A DNA stretch of 64,000 nt from Psilocybe azurescens (Eukaryota > Basidiomycota > Agaricomycetes > Agaricales > Agrocybaceae). Every line of letters begins with the position of its first letter. Within the stretch, counting starts at the first letter, position 1. Position numbers and translations under genes: made by a program. The DNA is taken from NCBI GenBank assembly GCA_023853785.1, contig JAJIRX010000798.1, forward strand, positions 186,001-250,000. Reading direction: 5' to 3'. This document shows positions 12,430-23,121 of this stretch, in pieces. The notes below the pieces were generated by a model, which was not told where the DNA came from, ran no database searches, and was given only the letters and a program-made list of their open reading frames with translations.

Positions 12430-15400
12430 CTACGAGATATCCGCAAGAGAGACACTATCTAAGAGTGTTATGAATACATCAGTATCAACATCGAAGTCTA
12501 CATTAGATGTTTCTTCGAGGACCACATCTTCAGCCTCAGTAACTATGATGTCAGTCTGTCCAAGACCCAATATGTCTATTGCCCAGGCAGGAGGTGGGAC
12601 ATCGATGTGCAGAGAAGGGTCACGACCTTTCCGCCGCCCAGGGAACAAAAGAGCCACTGAAGCCTTCGAGCTGACTTGCTTGACGAAGGCGACTGATAAT
12701 CTGTTCGTGAAGCTGACTATGATACTGCCACCGGGCAGAGATTTCGGCAGCGAGAGGAGTGTTCACTATGATGTTAGCACATACTGCCCGATAGTGGTCA
12801 ATATGGTCATCGAAGAGAAAGGTGAGCAGCCGACGTATTTCTACATTAAGGCGAAGAATCTCTTCTTTTGCCCGCTTGATCTGAAAATACATCACCATGG
12901 CCTCACAATTGGCCGGCTGGGCCCAATCCATCGTTCGAATGTCTTGTCGAGTATCCTGTAGTAGGTCAAAGTCGGCCAGGTTAACGGCGGCAATGACTGA
13001 GTCCCAGTTCAGTGAAGCTCGTGGCGGTACCATCAACGCAGCAGCTTCATTATAGCGTTTCAAAGCCGACTGAATAGCATCTGCTCGAGTCTTGAGAGAT
13101 TTACTGATCTTTTCACGAAGCTTGTACCCTTATCGCAAATATCAGAATCAGACTTCAAGTTAAAAAATCTGAATGACATACCAACACCGCTCATGCCAAG
13201 CTTCGTCATCTCAGAAAAGACGTTGTACTACCAACCTCTCGAGGTCGTCGAGCGCCCGACGATATTTACGTTCGCGAACGATGATCAGACCCTGGTCGTA
13301 TTCAGGCATTGTAGGAGCCCATCTGACTGCAATGTTGTTGGCCTCCCTCGTACTGAAGGACCTCTTCATGCTTCGCATTCCAGCGCTGAAAGGTGGTACG
13401 ATACTGGGTCGTGATTTTCGTAATCTGGGAGCCAGTGTAGCCCTCCTTGATCATGAGACGATCACGGTCACGATACAATGCATTAGCGGCGTCGCTTTTA
13501 GCCCTGAATATGGTCATAAAATATAGAAATGAAACATAGCAGTAACTGAGGTCAATTCGTTGGAACGACAGAATGTTCGTTCACACTCCTCAAAATCCTC
13601 TAGCCCAACACCCTCGACATACAGAGGGTGCCACTGTACCTGACAGTATCAGTTGTGCGCGTGACCATGAAACGAAGGCATGACGCCACTGAGACGCCAA
13701 GGCCACCATTTTCTCACCCAGGCAACTTCTCTTCAAAGTCGTCATAAAAGCACACATAATGTCGTAGCCAAGACAGATGTCGGATCCGAAATCTTCAAGG
13801 AGGCGCTTGACAGTTGCAAGGGGATATTTCATTCTAAACTAGAAAGGTTAGTATCTCGTTCTGTCAAAAAGGGAAGGAAGGACTTACAGTTCTCCGCTAC
13901 GAATCATGTCGCAAATGACAAGTACGTGTCCATGACGGCAGACAGCCAAAAAGATTCCGGCGATGGCGAATAGCGCGAACATTTTCTTTCGTGCCTCAGG
14001 GCCTGCGTTCTTCCACCGATCCACACAGGTGTTGAGACATTTTGCCAACTCGTCATGTTCCGTGAACGTTGAGCCATGCAATCTCGTCGGAATTGAGATC
14101 TGAAAATTCATGAGAATCCGGAGCGGCTCCTGCAAGTAAATGCTGTGATGGTCCCCGTTCTCTCGTCGAATCTTCAGGAGGAACAGGTGGGGTGGGAATG
14201 TTGGAAGAATGGTGGGGACCTGAGGATGGCTGAAGCGACGGTTTTGTGGAGACTGGAATCATTGTTAGGAATAGCTTACTCATTCTGTATATGAGCTTAC
14301 CTTCTTGACCTCATCCTTGAAGACATCGACCTCATCTGGAGAAATCCAACGTGGTGATACAGATTTGTGAGTGTCAGTGCGAACCAAGCCGGCACGAAAT
14401 GCACTGTCGACCAGTTTGAGGGAATTGTTACCGTCCATGGTAGCTAGGAAGCGAAACTTCAAGGCTGGTTCGTCTTCTACCTCATAGAGGCACGGAGGGC
14501 AGATATTTTGTTTCTCAGAAGATTCGGACCATCCCAGTTCTCTTGTGATGAGGTTGTCGACAGCTCGGTTGATTTCAAGGTAACAATCGATACGCATTAC
14601 TGAGCTGGTCAGCAAGATACGCTTTATGAGGAACCTGATAAGATCAGTTAGAGTTAAAAGAGACGTTCACAGTCAACGTACATAGTGATAATGATTCAGT
14701 GCCTTAGCGAAAGCATCTAAGCTAAAACGAGGGAGATACCCGACGAAGTTGCTGGTAAAAACGCAATGTTTCGATGGAAAATCCCAATTTTGGTTGTTCA
14801 GGGGATGTCGCAATAACACCGAATTCGACAAGGGTGACAGCAGCAGACACAGCGGTGGATGAGTGAAAAAGGTACGAATTCCACGACCTATCAAGAAATG
14901 GTTAGAGCGTCTCAAAGCTGAAAATTCTAACGACCTTCTAGAGAGATGACCTCTATTCTCCACTCAATCTCGTTTCCGTTCCTAGTTGGGGGCCTTGAGA
15001 TTTGAACTTGAGGAATGCATCGCAAAGGTGGGGCATTACAGATTTCCAGGCCTGAACCTGTCAGCTCCACTCTATCCCGTCGTGTCTGATGGTCAGTCCG
15101 TTTCCTCAAAGACGTGATATCACTTTACCGAACTAAATGGACTGAAATTCAATAGACTTACTGCTCGGCAAGGGTATCCAGAAAAAGATCCTGCAACTGA
15201 GCCTCCCCACCTGCATGGCTCGAGAAAAAGCCTTCTTCTCCTGGAGGCGGTCAAAGGAATGCCTCCTCGTTTATGTCCACCCATGCCTCGTCGGTTAAGT
15301 CCATATCATTCTCCTGATTTGCTAACAAGTCTTCACGTTCTTGACAGCTAAGGCCTATCAAAATCTATGGTTAAGTGTTACTGAAGAGCATGCAGATTAG

Positions 15401-15570
15401 TACTCACTTGCTAGTTGAACCTGGCGATCGACTTTTTCTTGAGCCAGTTGTCTCGAACTCCTGTTGAGCTTGATGCGTTTTGTTGCAGGGTGCGATGATC
15501 GGTGCACTCCGAAGCTGGTGCCGCGGAGACGACCGTTCACGCCTCTGGAGAGGCCCTTGCGCTTACCCAT
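12430..15570 (-). pseudogene. KDZ-family transposase, broken
   Basis: The start codon at 15570 (MGKRKGLSRGVNGR) lies inside the right TIR. Family blocks follow in order: a CPPCLYEVEDEPAL and MDGNNSLK block (about 14480-14390), KNAGPEARKKMFALFAIAG then CRHGHVLVICDMIRSGEL (about 14010-13885), KYPLATVKRLLEDFG and GYDIMCAF (about 13830-13755), FHGHAHN (about 13665-13645), WHPLYVEGVGLEDFEECER (about 13630-13575), and a C-terminal WAQPA/AKEEILRLNVEIRR block (about 12930-12835). The tail is acidic. Lesions: two in-frame TGA where a CGA codon is expected (about 15281 and 13650), and frameshifts near 14595, 14060, 13690, 13215 and 12640. The DNA-binding and catalytic regions are recognisable but cannot be read through. 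Confidence 0.88.
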
Positions 15571-16466
15571 CGAAGTACGTGCCGAGAGGAGGAGCGACAA
15601 CAACACAAAGAAGAGGAGAGGTCATGGTGATGATGGTGAAAGGAGAACAGGCACAGGGATACAAGGTACGTGCCCGCGGAACTAAGGTGGCGCTGATAGA
15701 TGACAGGTGTCAGTGGCGTGATTGCGGCTGAACCTGTGAGAACACCGTACCTAAAAAAACCGACCAGTGGGAGTACATTCCCCCAGCTTCCGTAGAGGGC
15801 ATCGTTGAGCACAGTGCACACAGTGCTCTGTAGAAGGTCAGAATAACTAATGTTGGTAAAATGTATTTACTTTTACTATCATTTAATCATTACAATACTA
15901 TGTAGATTAATATGTTTGGAAATGGAATGCAATAGATGTATTTGATGTGTGCATAGTAATTGAAATGGGATGAAAGGCGGGGTAGAAAACTGAGCTGAAC
16001 TGAAAAGAGAGGGAGGGGGCGGAAGCTGACTAGCGGAACTGAAAAAGGAAGTCATCTGTTTAAGGGAACAGCGCACTTACCAGTCGGCGAGCGGCGAAAT
16101 GATGGCATGGAATGGGCAGGGAACAGCATGCCGACTATCGTCTGAGTTGAACGTTGACAGGTGGCGGTTGATCGACCGGCAGCGGTACCTGACAGTGGGC
16201 AAGGTCCGAAATGTCCGACATCTAGGAAGCTCAGTCTAATCTATTATCTAGTCTAATCTATGATCTAGTCTAATCTATTATCTAGTCTGATCTATTATCT
16301 AGTCTAATCTATGGTAGGTTCAAGATTTTTTTTTTTTTTTTAAAGTCGGGACTTAGGCAGAGGAATGGCTGCGGGTAAGGCAAACAGGGGGAGGCGATAC
16401 AAACTAGGGGGCGTGATTTGATCAGTTCATGTCACCTGTCATAACCAGGGGTGGGAACCTAAGGTG
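15482..16466 (-). repeat. Right terminal inverted repeat of the KDZ element
   Basis: Mirror of 6438-7422. Its inner 89 bases are coding: they hold the transposase start codon at 15570 and the first codons. The 17-bp tandem repeat lies at 16233-16312. The rest probably contains the transposase promoter and leader. Confidence 0.92.
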
Positions 16467-16474
16467 GGAACGAT
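16467..16474. repeat. Right 8-bp target site duplication of the KDZ element
   Basis: GGAACGAT, identical to 6430-6437 and directly abutting the right end of the element. Confidence 0.92.
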
Positions 16475-17180
16475 AACCTAAGATGAACAGTTGAGCAAAT
16501 TAGCAACACGTAATCATTTTAGGTCGGACGGCCCATTCATTCCTCGGGAGAGACTGACCACTGCGTGCGGCGCTCAACACCTCCACATTTCCAGTATCCG
16601 GTCAAGGTGTCCATTCATGGCGTGCGTCGGAAAAGAAGACGACTAAGAAATCATCCGAGCTTCTGACTGTATCATTTCCGGATAGCACCAGCGCTGCAGA
16701 TGGTTATGATTTGAGTGGTACGCTTACGCAGGATTTGAGTGGGTCGACAAAGGCTCACAAGCGTGTATTCATCGCAGTCGGCGTGAAGGAACGCTGTGCT
16801 GATTTTGCTGGCGGCTGTGATGTCGCTGTACGAGCGTAGAGAATGCTGAGAAATGCCAGCGTGCAGCAAACATCGGCGCTCGGCAAAATTGTTGAGGAAC
16901 AGCTCCCAGCCTTCGGGGCCAGGGTCGTACATCGAGTAGCGGCTGCCTGTAAGTGAAAAGGATGCAAATCAGTCGGTGTGTTGCTGGCCGGTTCAACGAA
17001 CGATTCGCGCAGTGAAAGGTACGGGTGAGGGTACGGGCAAACAAGGATGGCAAGATGGTTGAGTACCGATCTCGGCCAGCCATTTTGGAACAGATGAAAT
17101 TGGTGGGATGAAATTCCGTGTCGACAAACTCTCCCTTCTAAGTGGGCACAGATTTTTTAGCGTGGCAGGGGTATGCGGCC
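16475..17180 (-). pseudogene. Relic gene of the 'DTEFHP' family, copy 1
   Basis: On the minus strand, FVDTEFHPTNFICSKMA (about 17130-17080) is followed by an intron that ends at about 16944. The next block starts SRYSMYDPGPEGWELFLNNF, includes KISTAFLHADCDEYTLVSL and ends at a stop at 16672. The related relic at 47640-47940 is on the plus strand. FVDTEFHP and the surrounding DNA also match the C-terminal exon of the NLRs. Upstream exons are disrupted by stops. The family is unknown to me. Sequence 16480-16640 continues the duplicated module up to the transposon insertion point. Confidence 0.5.
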
Positions 17181-17289
17181 CTCGATCGTGCCAATTCACG
17201 CTGGGATTCAAGGCCAGTGCGCTGAATGGCGTGTTTCGCAAGCGATGCATGGCATGGTGCGATGTACGACGGTCTGCGACGTCTGGCCT

Positions 17290-19140
17290 GTTCATGTACC
17301 TGTATAATACCTGCAAAAAGGGGGAAGGAGCGAGTGTGATGAGAACACACGACACAACTCAACGCATAACAACACGAGAAAAGACAAGACAAGAAGCAGC
17401 ATAGTGATAGTGGTGGAGTAAGTGGGAAGGGGGAAGGGGAGAGTCGGAAAGGGACTTCTGGAAAGGAAAATGTCCGCCACGCATCGAGGTTCGAGCTTGC
17501 GGCGGACCATCTACTAGACGCCCTCGTTGTAGAGGACGTAACCGGGGTACCCGGTCTTGATCTGCTGCTACTCGACCCACCAGTAGGGAAGTAGGGGTTG
17601 AGGTACGCGATGTCGTCCACTTCGTCAGCAGCGCCTGCACCTGCGCCGGTAAGCATTCCGACGATGAGGATAATGGCCCCAGAGCTGCCAGGCCCGTAAA
17701 ATCCGCCGCGCGCTTTGTCGTTGGGCAAGACTACGATCTTGATGGAGGCTGCGGTATAGTGCGCGATGCCACCGCAGTCATCACAATCACCGTAGATGCG
17801 GGTGAATGACTCGAGGCCCGTGGGTGCAGCTGACGATGGTGGTCCCCGTGCTGGGGGTTGTAGATATCGGCACCCTGCATGACACTATGAGCCTGGAGGG
17901 GACTATCTCGGGGTACCGGTAGCTCGCTTGATCAACGGGCTGAGGGAATGATGTGTTTCAAAAAGTTGGCTATCGAGAGGATACAGCCTGCGGAGGAGGG
18001 GAAAGTAATATATAGTCAGCTAACACTGAAGACAAGGAGATGAGAGACAGAAAACGCGAGGATATATGATGAACACAATGATATGAGGAAAGACATACCA
18101 ACGTAAACCTTGTCTCCTTTAAACGCAGACCAATCAACCTTCTCGTCGTACAGCTCGATCAGGGACCAATCTTTGGTAAAATAGCGGGGCTCGCCCTAGG
18201 CCACAACCTTCTCGGAGTGAAGGACGAAGCCAATGGCGCGCTGGTCAGGGATGGTACGGCACTTGGTGACCTCGTCGATCTTCTTCGTCGCCTTCGCAAC
18301 TAACTCCATGTACTCTTTGCGCCTCTCGGTGGTCTTTCGGTTCTGTCGCTCTGTGTGCTCTCCCAGTCTGCGAAGCACGCCGTTCCAGGCATCGATGGCG
18401 CCAACCATGGCCCTAACAGCGTTTTTGAGCGTAATGAACTCGTCACAAGCCTGGCTTGAGTTCCTTCACATCGTGCCCATGTCGGCGTAGACAATGGGAG
18501 GGCGGACAACGTGGGCGCAGGTCAGGGATGGCGGTGCGGTTATCGTCTTGGGCAATGTGGAAATAGAGAGCGGTTGTGCCCTTGAAGGGGGGGTACTTGA
18601 GGGGTGCGATGGCGAAACCGAGAGCGGCGATGGAGGGATTTCGCGGGTCAGGGACGTTGTCAAGGATGGAGTTGAACGAGAGGAACTTGGGGCCAGCAGC
18701 GACAGAACGAGTGACTACTGACTCAATAAGTCACAAAGACCACGGCTAGCTTTGGAAGGGATCTCTTCGACAAGAGCGATAGCGGCACCGGCGTTGTTCT
18801 AGAGGAGGGAAGAAGGGAATAGGGCTTCACACCGATGGAGAGGATGCAAGAGCAGAAGGGATTTGGCCGGACTCGAAGCTTGAAGACACAGGGAGTGCCG
18901 CTGCCATAAACGTTGGTGTAGGTATGGGGCACTTGACAGTGAGGCGTAACGCCTTGGAGACACCGTCGTCCATAGTCATCCCTTTGGATTTGCCAGAAGG
19001 GAAGGCAGTCGAGCGTGTTGTGTTGGTGGAGGAGATGAGAGTTCTCAAACTTCCCACGGTCGGTCGAACATCGGAAATAAGCCCATCTTTCGAATGTGAG
19101 CGCATATGAGCCTGTAGAGCTACATACCCCAGTGGAAATA
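17290..19140 (-). pseudogene. Trypsin-like serine protease gene, copy 2 (decayed)
   Basis: Same gene as copy 1. The His block contains LTCAHVVRPP (about 18495-18530). A helical segment with RRLGEHTERQNRKTTERR lies near 18380-18320. KDWSLIELYDEKVDW is at about 18180-18140. TRIYGDCDDCGGIAHY is at about 17805-17760. The Ser block reads GPGSSGAIIL near 17700-17670, so the residue before the Ser has changed from Asp and the following loop is shortened. The frame shifts at least twice and stops interrupt it. The tail runs on through a block with YRYMNR towards the DTEFHP relic, on the same strand. Confidence 0.58.
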
Positions 19141-19335
19141 CCTGGCAATTGGGCAAGAGCTTCGAAATTTTTAACGTATTTTGCTCATTACCCTGTCGCC
19201 TGACTTGTTTATTTAACATTAAAATTCTAGAGTACGATTCCTGCAATCGATGACTGATGCTGATACCTTTCGTCGGATAAGTGCGGCGAACACTCTTGAT
19301 CGGCTCAAGAAGGTTATGCATTCTATGGTACCAGA
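19141..19335 (+). pseudogene. Kinase-like gene fragment (3' end), copy 2
   Basis: Matches 31770-31975 of the kinase gene: the WQLGKSFE segment, an intron, and a last exon with RISA and LDRLKK-type sequence. Only this 3' end remains, fused directly to protease copy 2. It converges on NLR copy 2. Confidence 0.6.
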
Positions 19336-19677
19336 AGCACACACTCGTTTTCTACATTGGGTCTATCAGATTATGATATATATCGTCCATTAACCTCGAT
19401 TATTCATCCTTAATTCTATTTATGATTTTTGTTTTTATTGCTATGCGGCTCTGCAAGCAGAAAGCTACCCAGATGTTAATGATTGGGGAGAGGTTGATCC
19501 ATGTACCTGCATAGGGCTTCCATCTATCCAGTCGACATATAAATGTTGTTCAAACTCGGCCGTAAGAATTGCTAGCAATGTAGAACCCATAAGGAACGTA
19601 AAAGTTCGAGTCAGTAAACCAGTATATACCTGTGCAACTCGGTTACACATATGGATATATCTTGTTCTGCTATGTGG
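19336..19677. other. NLR copy 2 3' flank
   Basis: No gene. 19336-19500 shows nothing I recognise; 19520-19677 is the conserved NLR 3' flank. Confidence 0.4.
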
Positions 19678-22282
19678 CTAAATCCGTCCATCCTCTACTC
19701 TCCTAAGATACGCTTTGACCGCCTGCGATGATCTCCGTCTTTTCTCCAGTGATAAATGTGTGAAGTTGAGGTAGTCATTACCGCGCCTGATTCGAGCTTG
19801 GCGTGCACAGGCAATCAACTCTTCCGAGGAGCCCGATTTGTCAAGCAATAGCGGAAGCATCTCAATGGCCCAGAAATAGACATAAAAAGCCTCGCCCAAA
19901 TTGAACCGATACCATCGCATGGGATGAAATTCCGTGTCCACAAAGGCTCTCTTTTCAGAGGCTTCAACAAAATTGCGAAAGCGACGGTTGGTGTAATACA
20001 TTTTATATGAAGTGTTGACGGACCGTCGGTACCAAAGTGATTGTGCTGGACTATTCATTCGAGTCCGATGATAATGACATGATCGGCCGAATCTAGATGT
20101 GTCGCCAGTGTATGGGAATTCGCATGTCGATATATAGCGTAGAGTAAAAATTGCGGCACTGGTGTAAACGCTGGGGGTGTCGGCTGGTTGCTGGCTTGCG
20201 GTAATCCAATCTTGTAAAGTATTATGAAGGTGCTTACAAAAACAGAATATCCAAACGTTAGGGTATTAAGATTGAATCCTAACAGTGCTATACGCCTTGG
20301 ATTTCCAAAATTTTGTCGCATAGAAATGAGGCAACGGCTCGAATACGATGGTGGATTCTCATTCATAATTGAGGCTAGAAGAAAGCAGATGTGAGGGTGT
20401 TGAGGACATGGACCAAGCCGAGCTTTGATGAGTTGTTCAAGTGCGACTATCTCATCAGCGTAAAATTGAGAAACGGCTGAATCAGCCCAAATCTGGTGAG
20501 GTGGTCAGGTTTCATTGTTTTGCAAAAGAAGACACATACAGTGCTGAGGGAATCGAGATAGTTGAAATATGCGTGAGAAATCCACATGACATAACAATCT
20601 TTTTCTCCGAGGACAGTATGGTAGCGAGTGAGAGTTAGACGTAGAGTATGTTGGAGGAGCTGTGGATTTGGTTTCGCAAGAGGGCAGTGATAGAAGAAAT
20701 ATGTAAAGATAGACCCGAATGAATTCAGTGGGTCTATTAGTATGTAGTTAGAATGCAGAAGTTCAAACATATGAGAATACTAGGGGGTACCTTTGAATGG
20801 TTGGAGAGACGAGTTGGATTGGAATGAAGGAAACTCGGTTATTTGCGCAATGCATAACTCGGCATAATGCGTGTGCATTTTGAGACTATCAAGAAAAAAT
20901 CTTTAGATCGTGACTGGTCGAGTAGATAATCTTTGAATGATGCATGTAATATGCGAATGGTTAACTTCTCTGGAAAATAAGGATGGTTTTCGACTGAGAT
21001 AAGGGAGCTGAGGTTTTGCATTAGAAGTTCAACATCTCCAGGAACGAGCGAAAGGAGAGCTTCTATAAATGGCACTAAATTGGGATAATCCGCAGGGTGA
21101 AGAACGACGAATCCAATGATCTGCAATATTAAATCCACCTCTTCAACCCCCATCAGGATGTGCCGGTACAGCGCATCCAGCTCTGCAAACGGATTATCAC
21201 CCGCCTTTGGCAATTGTATACCAAGAACAACTTCAAGGCGATGAGTTGGTCGATGACGCGCGGATGCAACATACTTCATCACAGTCGATGCGTAGATAAA
21301 CTGTCTGGAGGACTTTTGTACGAGTGTATCGAGTGAATCTTGAGCGGGCCACCCAATCGGGATGTAAGAGCGAAGACGATGTTGAGTTTTGATCTCGTTA
21401 AATTTATCTGCAAGGAAATGTCGAATATCCTCTACGGATTGATAGTCGTCATCTAATGCGATTCTCGCCAGCGTAGAGAATGGTTTTCCATCGAAAGATG
21501 AAGAGATATCGATCTCTGGCCGACTCGCTATGAGGATCTTCAAAGGTATGTCTCGTCCTCGAAGAAGCTCGAAGGATAGATCGACAATGTTGGCTTGAAC
21601 TTTGGGATCGTCGCATTCGTCAAGACCATCGATGATGATCACCAAGTGGTTATTGATTGAGAATCCAGAATGAAGAAGTTCAAGGAGAGGCTCTCGGATG
21701 AGAGCCTTGAATTGCGCCTCAAGTGATCGTGTGGTAATCAGGGGATCCTTATCGAATGCCAGACCTAGTTGTTCTCGGAACGCAAGCGGAAGCTTGACTG
21801 CCAGCTGATATGCCAGTGTTGTGACGAGCAGCTTGGCTGTTCCTCGTTGTGGGTCATTTCTTGAGAAGAAGAAGCTGGCAAGGAAGAAGTGCTGGCCATC
21901 CAGAATCTCGGCAATGGTCTGCGCAATGGCCGATTTCCCTGCGCCAGCTGCGCCATAGAGCCACATAATGAGAGCATCTCGGGTATCTTCGTTGAGTCCA
22001 TTGATCCAATCCGTGATCCTCTTGATAATCGCGACTCGTGTGTTGTGATGACATTTTGGCGGATCGAAGCGCTCGCCTGAGTTGTGAAATGCTCCATGGG
22101 CGACGTGTTCCTGCAGCTGCTCAAATCCTCCTACTGTCGATCCCTACATCAGCATGACGTATATATATTTCCGTAGGATTCAACATCGTACCTTTCGAAC
22201 TTTGAAGTTGAAGTTGAAGTTGGTGAGTGTTGAATGTGCTATTGTTGATAGAGAAGTCGGTCGCTCGATTGAACATCGACAT
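19678..22282 (-). CDS. NACHT-domain NLR, copy 2 (two -1 frameshifts)
   Basis: Inferred minus-strand exons are 22282-22192, 22130-20791, 20733-20540 and 20492-19678. Exon 1 encodes about 30 residues with ATDFSINNSTFNTHQ followed by a QLQLQLQ tract. Exon 2 has Walker A GAAGAGKSAIAQT and Walker B VIIIDGLDECDD. Two lesions are visible. The homopolymer after RSKDFF has six bases (20894-20899), one fewer than the in-frame seven, and one base is missing in the C-terminal exon near 20236. The peptide after each lesion continues in another frame, so most residues are still conserved. The C-terminal exon keeps WYRRSVNTSYKMYYTN and LDKSGSSEELIA. Confidence 0.78.
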
Positions 22283-23121
22283 CGTGCGGGAGCGGAATTT
22301 CCGACAACGAGCAGCCGGCGTTGTTGGGGGATCTGGGAAAGGGCAACACTGATCGAACACCGTTGTATTGGTGTCTGAATTTAGCCAGCACCGCCATGCA
22401 TTGACAAATACGAATATACCGCTATTTGTCGGATGATCCAAACATCACGTTGCAAAAATCAACCTCTGCACTCTTGGGGATCACAAAACTTCTCAGTATC
22501 ATGGGCAATTCTCGCCATGAGTCGAGCGCTATATTAACACCTCTTCTCTGTCGTCATGGCTAATGCTCGATAATGATTAAAATAGCGGAAAACGAGATCG
22601 CATTGATACAAGTGAGGGAGACTACATACACAGGTTGTGTCTAGCTAGATTTGCATGGTCGTCATGTCCATTTTTCTCCATCCTCATCTGTACTATGATC
22701 TCCTCTCACTCTTCCTGGCAGTGCTGGTTATGCGTTCGCGCGCCGCTTGGGAGGGAGGTCTTCATTTTCGTCTTCGTCAATCTGCGATTCACTCTTGGAA
22801 TGGCTTCTATCATGGTCCCTGTCCACCCCGTACAGTGCAGTTCACATAAATATGGGGTGAGAGCATGTAATCTTGGTAATGTACCATTGAAGAGCCGCAG
22901 TTGATGTCGAAGCTGAGAAGCATTCTTTCCTCAACCCAACGTACATCCTCTCAGAAGTGCCCTGCAATCTGTCCAGTTGATGTATAAATGTTCAAACCGT
23001 GTTGTAAGAATTGCTAGCAATGTAAAATTTATGGAGAACCTAACAGTTCAAGTCAGTAAATCAATATATACTGTGCAACTCTGGTACACATATGGGTATA
23101 TCTCGTTCTGCTATAATGTGA
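22283..23121. other. Intergenic region between NLR copies 2 and 3
   Basis: 22460-22960 matches the DNA upstream of other NLRs, including a 3' fragment of the relic exon (about 22930-22970). It switches at about 22970 directly to the conserved 3' flank of NLR copy 3, so the two duplication units abut here. No intact gene. Confidence 0.5.

Larger units (their letters stand above)
6438..16466 (-). mobile_element. KDZ-superfamily DNA transposon, 10,029 bp
   Basis: The element starts CACCTTAGGTTCCCACCCC and ends with the reverse complement of that sequence, apart from one C. It has 985-bp terminal inverted repeats at 6438-7422 and 15482-16466 and is flanked by the 8-bp duplication GGAACGAT. Inside, all on the minus strand, are a KDZ transposase (15570 to 12430), an uncharacterised gene (about 11070 to 9516) and a second gene (9186 to 7748). 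The 8-bp duplication agrees with what is known for Zisupton-type KDZ elements. The well-preserved ends contrast with the damaged transposase, so the copy is probably immobile unless helped in trans. Confidence 0.92.

Noticed and set aside
13173..13526. Plus-strand frame inside the transposase
   Set aside because: Antisense of recognisable KDZ coding sequence.
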